Assembly: GCF_000204195.1 (NCBI RefSeq)
Contig: NZ_AFBG01000018.1
Coordinates: 836,624-900,623, forward strand
Length of the DNA stretch: 64,000 nucleotides
Origin: Acidovorax radicis N35
GTDB lineage: Bacteria; Pseudomonadota; Gammaproteobacteria; Burkholderiales; Burkholderiaceae_C
Direction of reading: 5' to 3'
The notes below the pieces were generated by a model. That model did no database searches. It was not told the origin of the DNA and was given only the letters and a program-made list of their open reading frames with translations. Position numbers and translations under genes: made by a program. How positions within the stretch are numbered: the stretch's first letter is position 1; the number at the start of each line of letters is the position of its first letter. This document shows positions 60,498 through 64,000 of this stretch, piece by piece.

Positions 60498-60854
60498 TTA
60501 CCCCCTGGTCCAGATCTTGATCGTCACGTACATCGTGTAGCCCAGGGCGAGCACCATCCACGCCACAAAAAACAGGTTGGCCCAGTACTGGCCGGAATGC
60601 TCTGCCAGGGTGTAGACCTGCCCGGTGCAGCCCTTTCCAACGCACGGAATTTCGCGCAGCACCACTGCGCGCAGGGCTTCGAACAAAAGGTAGCAACCCA
60701 AACCGGCAACGAGCAAAAAGCCGATGGGCCCGACAGGTGGTTTGGTGAACTCATCGTTCTCGCCGCGCAAGCCCTGGTTGAGCAACCTCTGTCCGTACCG
60801 GTAAAAGAAGTATCCGACCAGGAGCATCAGGGCGTAGTAGACGAGGGTCAGCAT
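60498..60854 (-). CDS. Small integral membrane protein of unknown function
   Basis: A 118-residue protein with three probable membrane segments: LVYYALMLLVGYFFYRYG, GPIGFLLVAGLGCYLLFEAL and YWANLFFVAWMVLALGYTMY. A cysteine pair lies in the loop (EIPCVGKGCTGQVYTLAEHS). The ATG at 60854 starts directly at the first segment; the frame is open for 22 more residues upstream. I recognise no family. It is convergent with hrpA (23-nt gap). The 232 bp upstream to the acyl-CoA ligase show no clear promoter or gene. Confidence 0.72.
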   Translation of the reverse strand: MLTLVYYALMLLVGYFFYRYGQRLLNQGLRGENDEFTKPPVGPIGFLLVAGLGCYLLFEALRAVVLREIPCVGKGCTGQVYTLAEHSGQYWANLFFVAWMVLALGYTMYVTIKIWTRG

Positions 60855-61086
60855 GTCGTCGAGTCTTGGTAGGTAGGAGGAACAAGCGGCGTGGCGACGA
60901 TGGTAGCCGACGCATCTCAATCACAGTTGCCCAGGAGGCGCTGGCGCTGCGCCGCCAGCCTGTGGCCACTGCGCCGCGTTCGACGGGTACCTCGGCGTCA
61001 CATTCGCGACGCACCATCAGTGCCATCCCCAATGCCGTGGGGCACTATGCGAACTAGGCTGTGTTCTTCAAAGGAATCCCTGCTCC

Positions 61087-62772
61087 ATGCGCCCTCACTA
61101 CAAGTTCTGGCCCCGCCGCCTGCCCAAGTCCATCACCCTGCCGTCCACCTCGCTGTGGGACAACCTGGCCATCAGTGCCCGCCGCTATCCCGACAAGACG
61201 GCGCTGGTGTTCTTTGGCCAGTCGCTCAGCTATCGGCAGTTGATGGAAGGCGCCGAGCGCCTGGCGGCGCGGCTGGTGGGCCTGGGCGTGCAGCGCGGCG
61301 ACCGCGTGGTGTTGTGCATGCAGAACTGCCCACAGCTGGTGATGGCGCACTTTGCGATCCTGCGGGCCAACGCGGTGGTGGTGCCGGTCAATCCCATGAA
61401 CCGTGCGGAAGAGCTCAAACACTACATCACCGACCCCGATACCAAGGTGGCCTTCACCACGGGTGACCTGGCTGCCGAGATGGCCAAGGCCAGCAATGCG
61501 CTGCCGCAGGCCGAGCGCCTGGCGCACCTGGTGGTGGCGCAGTTCAGCGATGCGTTCGATGTGGATGTGGCGGGTGCCGATGCACCGCCCGAGGCCTGGC
61601 GGGAATGGCTGGGCACACGCCACCCGCTGCCCGCACTGGAGGGCGGCCAGGCCCATGCCTGGATGGATGCCGTGGCCTGCAAGGATGCGCCCCCGGAGCT
61701 GGTGGTGGGCCCCAACGACCTGGCGCTGCTGCCCTACACCAGCGGCACCACCGGCCTGCCCAAGGGCTGCATGCACCTGCACAAGAGCATCATGCACAAC
61801 GCTGCGGCCGGGGCCCTGTGGGGCACGGGCTCGGTGGACAACGTCACCCTGGCGGTGGTCCCCATGTTCCACATCACCGGCATGGTGAGCGTGATGCACA
61901 CCTCTATCTACTGTGCGGCCACGCTGGTGATCATGCCCCGCTGGGACCGGGACCTGGCCGGGCGCCTCATCTCGCGCTACCAGGTCACGAACTGGACGAA
62001 CATCCCCACCATGGTCATCGACCTGCTGGGCAGTCCGAATTTTGCAAGCTATGACCTGTCGAGCCTGGTTTATATCGGCGGCGGTGGCGCGGCCATGCCG
62101 CAGGCCGTGGCGCAGCGCCTGCTGGACCAGTACGGATTGCGCTATTCGGAAGGCTATGGCCTGACCGAGACGGCGGCGCCCTCGCATTCGAACCCGCCCG
62201 ACCATCCCAAGCAGCAGTGCCTGGGTATCCCTTTCATGGGGACCGATGCGCGTGTGATCGACCCCGACACGCTCCAGGAAGTGCCGGTGGGCGAGCAAGG
62301 TGAGATCGTCATCCATGGTCCCGAGGTGTTTGAGGGCTACTGGAAGCGGCCCGATGCCACGGCTTCGTCTTTCATCGAGTTCGAAGGCAAGCGTTTCTTC
62401 CGCTCGGGCGATCTGGGGCGCATGGACGAGGACGGCTATTTCTTCCTGACCGACCGCTTGAAGCGAATGATCAACGCGAGCGGCTTCAAGGTCTGGCCGG
62501 CCGAGGTCGAGGCGCTGATGTTCCGCCACCCCGCCATCCAGGAGGCCTGCATCATTGCCGCCAAGGACAGCTACCGGGGCGAAACCGTCAAGGCCGTGGT
62601 GGTGCTGCGCGCCACGCACCAGGACACGACCGAGCAGCAGATCATCGATTGGTGCCGCGAGAACATGGCGGTGTACAAGGTGCCGCGCATCGTGCAGCTG
62701 GTGAGCGCACTTCCCAAGAGCGGCAGCGGCAAGGTCATGTGGAGGCAACTGCAGGAGCAGGAATCTCAGTAG
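61087..62772 (+). CDS. Fatty-acyl-CoA ligase (AMP-binding synthetase)
   Basis: An ATP-dependent CoA ligase of 561 residues. The P-loop LLPYTSGTTGLPKGCMHLHK (A3), YSEGYGLTETAAPSH (A5), FFRSGDLGRMDEDGYFFLTD (A7), and RLKRMINASGFKVWPAEVEA (A8) are all present, with the catalytic Lys in the end KSGSGKVMWRQL (A10). It is closest in style to medium/long-chain fatty acyl-CoA ligases (FadD/AlkK type). The chain length is not readable. AAAGGAATCC precedes the ATG. It is monocistronic, followed by a repeat fragment. Confidence 0.92.
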   Translation: MRPHYKFWPRRLPKSITLPSTSLWDNLAISARRYPDKTALVFFGQSLSYRQLMEGAERLAARLVGLGVQRGDRVVLCMQNCPQLVMAHFAILRANAVVVPVNPMNRAEELKHYITDPDTKVAFTTGDLAAEMAKASNALPQAERLAHLVVAQFSDAFDVDVAGADAPPEAWREWLGTRHPLPALEGGQAHAWMDAVACKDAPPELVVGPNDLALLPYTSGTTGLPKGCMHLHKSIMHNAAAGALWGTGSVDNVTLAVVPMFHITGMVSVMHTSIYCAATLVIMPRWDRDLAGRLISRYQVTNWTNIPTMVIDLLGSPNFASYDLSSLVYIGGGGAAMPQAVAQRLLDQYGLRYSEGYGLTETAAPSHSNPPDHPKQQCLGIPFMGTDARVIDPDTLQEVPVGEQGEIVIHGPEVFEGYWKRPDATASSFIEFEGKRFFRSGDLGRMDEDGYFFLTDRLKRMINASGFKVWPAEVEALMFRHPAIQEACIIAAKDSYRGETVKAVVVLRATHQDTTEQQIIDWCRENMAVYKVPRIVQLVSALPKSGSGKVMWRQLQEQESQ

Positions 62773-62777
62773 GGATA

Positions 62778-62816
62778 ATGATTTATTGCTATATAAAAAA
62801 TAGCAGTTTTGCGCTC
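62778..62816 (+). repeat. Dispersed repeat family A, partial copy 8
   Basis: ATGATTTATTGCTATATAAA, then AAATAGCAGTTTTGCGCTCG: the first hairpin plus the start of the GCGCT block; the rest is missing. Confidence 0.5.
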
Positions 62817-62955
62817 GTTGTCTGTTGCACGGAAAATGTACGAAAAACAACACTGGCGATACTTCCGCACCCCGCAGTGGTTGCGGTGACATCTTTGACT
62901 GATGTTCACCACGAGTCCGGTACTATTCCTTCCCCCGAAACACTCGGGAGTTCAA

Positions 62956-63453
62956 GTGCCTCACATCTACGCCATCAACGCTCTGAACCCGATCCTCCTC
63001 TCCGAGGTTGCTGTGGGCTCGGTGGTCTCATTTCTCGACACCGATGCGACGCTTTACGTGCGCGTCAGCCGCGTCCCTCTGGGTGGTGGGGGAACCTTCA
63101 TAGCGCTGGATGAAAAGCTGACTGTGGCGAGGGTGTCGGAGGAGAACATGAAGAAATTCGCCTGCAGGCTGCCGCCGGGCGATCTCCGAGTATCCCTAGG
63201 AGCAGTCGCTGGCCGAGCTAACGATGTATTGCCTGGTCAAATCGTCTTGACGGCGGATGGGCCCGTGCTGGGGGTGTTGGAGAGCGGGAATTTCGGCTCT
63301 TCCGAAACCTCCTATGTTTCGATGGTGACTTGGGAATTTGTCGACTTCCCTGCGAAGTCCTGGCGGATCCAAGACTGCAAGCTCCTTTGGGAGCCTGAAG
63401 ACCAAAGGCATGAGACTTCTACTCTGTTGACGTTTTTGCAGGCTGGTCGCTAG
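62956..63453 (+). CDS. Hypothetical protein, orphan
   Basis: A 165-residue protein with no recognised domain. It looks largely beta (ILLSEVAVGSVVSFLDTDAT, VRVSRVPLGGGGTFIALDEK, VSMVTWEFVDFPAKSWRIQD) and lacks a signal peptide. The GTG at 62956 is chosen because GGGAG lies 6 nt upstream; an in-frame ATG at 62902 would add 18 residues. GC content is visibly lower and codon use less biased than in neighbours, which with the adjacent IS21 element suggests acquired DNA. A strong terminator follows the stop. Confidence 0.7.
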   Translation: MPHIYAINALNPILLSEVAVGSVVSFLDTDATLYVRVSRVPLGGGGTFIALDEKLTVARVSEENMKKFACRLPPGDLRVSLGAVAGRANDVLPGQIVLTADGPVLGVLESGNFGSSETSYVSMVTWEFVDFPAKSWRIQDCKLLWEPEDQRHETSTLLTFLQAGR

Positions 63454-63460
63454 TAGATAA

Positions 63461-63492
63461 AGAAAGCGCTCCAAGGGGCGCTTTCTTTTTTT
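63461..63492 (+). terminator. Rho-independent terminator after the orphan gene
   Basis: AGAAAGCGC-8 nt-GCGCTTTCT followed by a T run: a perfect 9-bp stem beginning 7 nt after the stop codon. Confidence 0.92.
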
Positions 63493-63540
63493 GTTTCGCC
63501 CATCAATGCGGCGGGTGACGGTTCAAGCTCGGAATCCCCG

Positions 63541-64000
63541 TGTTGGTGCCGATGCAATCTTGACCAGCTAAACCGCAAAGTGCCAATCCAATATTGACCA
63601 GGGTGTTCCACTGACCTGCTGAGAATTTCAGCAGGGGATTCAAGGTGATCACCATGGACATGATTGGCAAGGTCAGGCGCATGAGGCTGCGCGACCAACT
63701 CTCCCTCAGCGAGATCGCAAAGCGCACGGGCCTGTCGCGCAACACGGTCAAGAAGTGGCTCAAGGCGCCCGGCGATGTTGCCCCGAAGTACGAGCGGGTG
63801 AAGCTCGATGGCAAGCTAACTGCGTTCGAGCCGATCCTGCATCAAGCGCTCACAACCGACAGCCATCGCCCCAAGCATGGACGGCGCAGCGGCCGTGCCT
63901 TGTTTGCTCAGATACAGGCCCAAGGCTACCGCGGCGGCTACAGCGCCGTCACCGACTACATCCGGCGCTGGCGGGTGGAGTCAGCAACCAGTCCGGCAAG
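63541..64000 (+). mobile_element. IS21-family insertion sequence, left end (cut by window)
   Basis: The element appears to start at TGTTGGTGCC (63541). Two direct repeats, GTGCCGATGCAATCTTGACC (from 63546) and GTGCCAATCCAATATTGACC (from 63580), match the multiple terminal repeats bound by IS21 transposases. istA begins at 63654. istB and the right end lie outside the window, so the exact boundary and target duplication cannot be confirmed. Confidence 0.75.
63654..64000 (+). CDS. istA: IS21-family transposase IstA (5' part only)
   Basis: The visible 115 residues are the N-terminal DNA-binding half of IstA: MDMIGKVRRMRLRDQLSLSE, then IAKRTGLSRNTVKKWLKAPG (HTH), and ALFAQIQAQGYRGGYSAVTD, with the DDE catalytic core still to come. 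An in-frame GTG lies 9 nt upstream of the ATG. IstA cuts and joins the element ends; IstB, an AAA+ helper, would follow. The reading frame is open to the window edge. Confidence 0.9.
   Translation, partial: MDMIGKVRRMRLRDQLSLSEIAKRTGLSRNTVKKWLKAPGDVAPKYERVKLDGKLTAFEPILHQALTTDSHRPKHGRRSGRALFAQIQAQGYRGGYSAVTDYIRRWRVESATSPA

Overview
The window is high-GC, gene-dense bacterial chromosome. The gene content (many LysR regulators, a Bug-type solute receptor, sulfate and methionine ABC importers, arsR-arsI-arsC-acr3, HrpA, TrhO) and two families of dispersed repeats that I associate with Acidovorax and its relatives point to Comamonadaceae (Betaproteobacteria, Burkholderiales). The species assignment is inference. 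I saw no rRNA, tRNA or CRISPR array. Coding density is close to 90 percent, and the only clear mobile element is the left end of an IS21-type element cut by the right edge.

Layout. 1-2.4 kb: leftward arsenic operon arsR-arsI-arsC-acr3, with acr3 cut by the window edge. 2.6-4.4 kb: metNI; its binding protein metQ lies about 19 kb away at 23.8 kb. 4.6-9.5 kb: a GNAT, a tartrate/D-malate dehydrogenase with a Bug receptor and divergent LysR, and a secreted DUF1566-type protein. 9.5-15.8 kb: LysR plus an electrophile/redox cluster (Old Yellow Enzyme, pirin, isochorismatase-like hydrolase, FAD monooxygenase, MDR oxidoreductase). 15.9-16.9 kb: strong promoter, small conserved-looking protein and a cold-shock-type RRM protein with a terminator. 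17-21 kb: LysR, cyclophilin-like protein, Tat-exported hydrolase, MFS exporter. 21-30 kb: XRE/cupin-GNAT pair, HD-like protein, metQ, GGDEF/EAL protein, azoR with divergent LysR, HDOD protein. 30.2-32.9 kb: leftward operon of a secreted protein, an ECF sigma factor and a membrane-anchored ankyrin protein. 33.1-38.6 kb: 1-Cys peroxiredoxin, small hydrolase and a complete sulfate importer (sbp cysT cysW cysA), with a common promoter motif ahead of both units. 38.7-43.1 kb: dsbB, small protein, GST, trhO, HD-GYP. 43.2-48 kb: Crp/Fnr regulator and a catabolic-looking operon (SnoaL-like, SDR, degenerate metallo-beta-lactamase fold, MFS). 48-50.2 kb: AmpR-like regulator with divergent class A beta-lactamase, then a small membrane protein gene interrupted by an in-frame TGA. 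50.2-54.2 kb: argA, then an 81-residue basic protein and a soluble AAA+/M41-type protease fusion preceded by an attenuator-like leader. 54.4-62.8 kb: serine hydrolase, hrpA, small membrane protein, acyl-CoA ligase. 62.9-64 kb: an orphan gene and the IS21 end.

The strongest candidate for an undescribed system is the two-gene operon at 51657-54018 (small basic protein plus AAA+/M41 fusion) with its leader at 54019-54180: a nine-codon reading frame with a near-perfect ribosome binding site, two mutually exclusive hairpins, and an intrinsic terminator 15 nt before the first gene. Second is the secreted protein/ECF sigma/ankyrin operon. A palindromic repeat of about 65-70 bp occurs at about eleven sites, once inside the hrpA coding sequence. 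No searches were run; all functions come from reading motifs and translated sequences.
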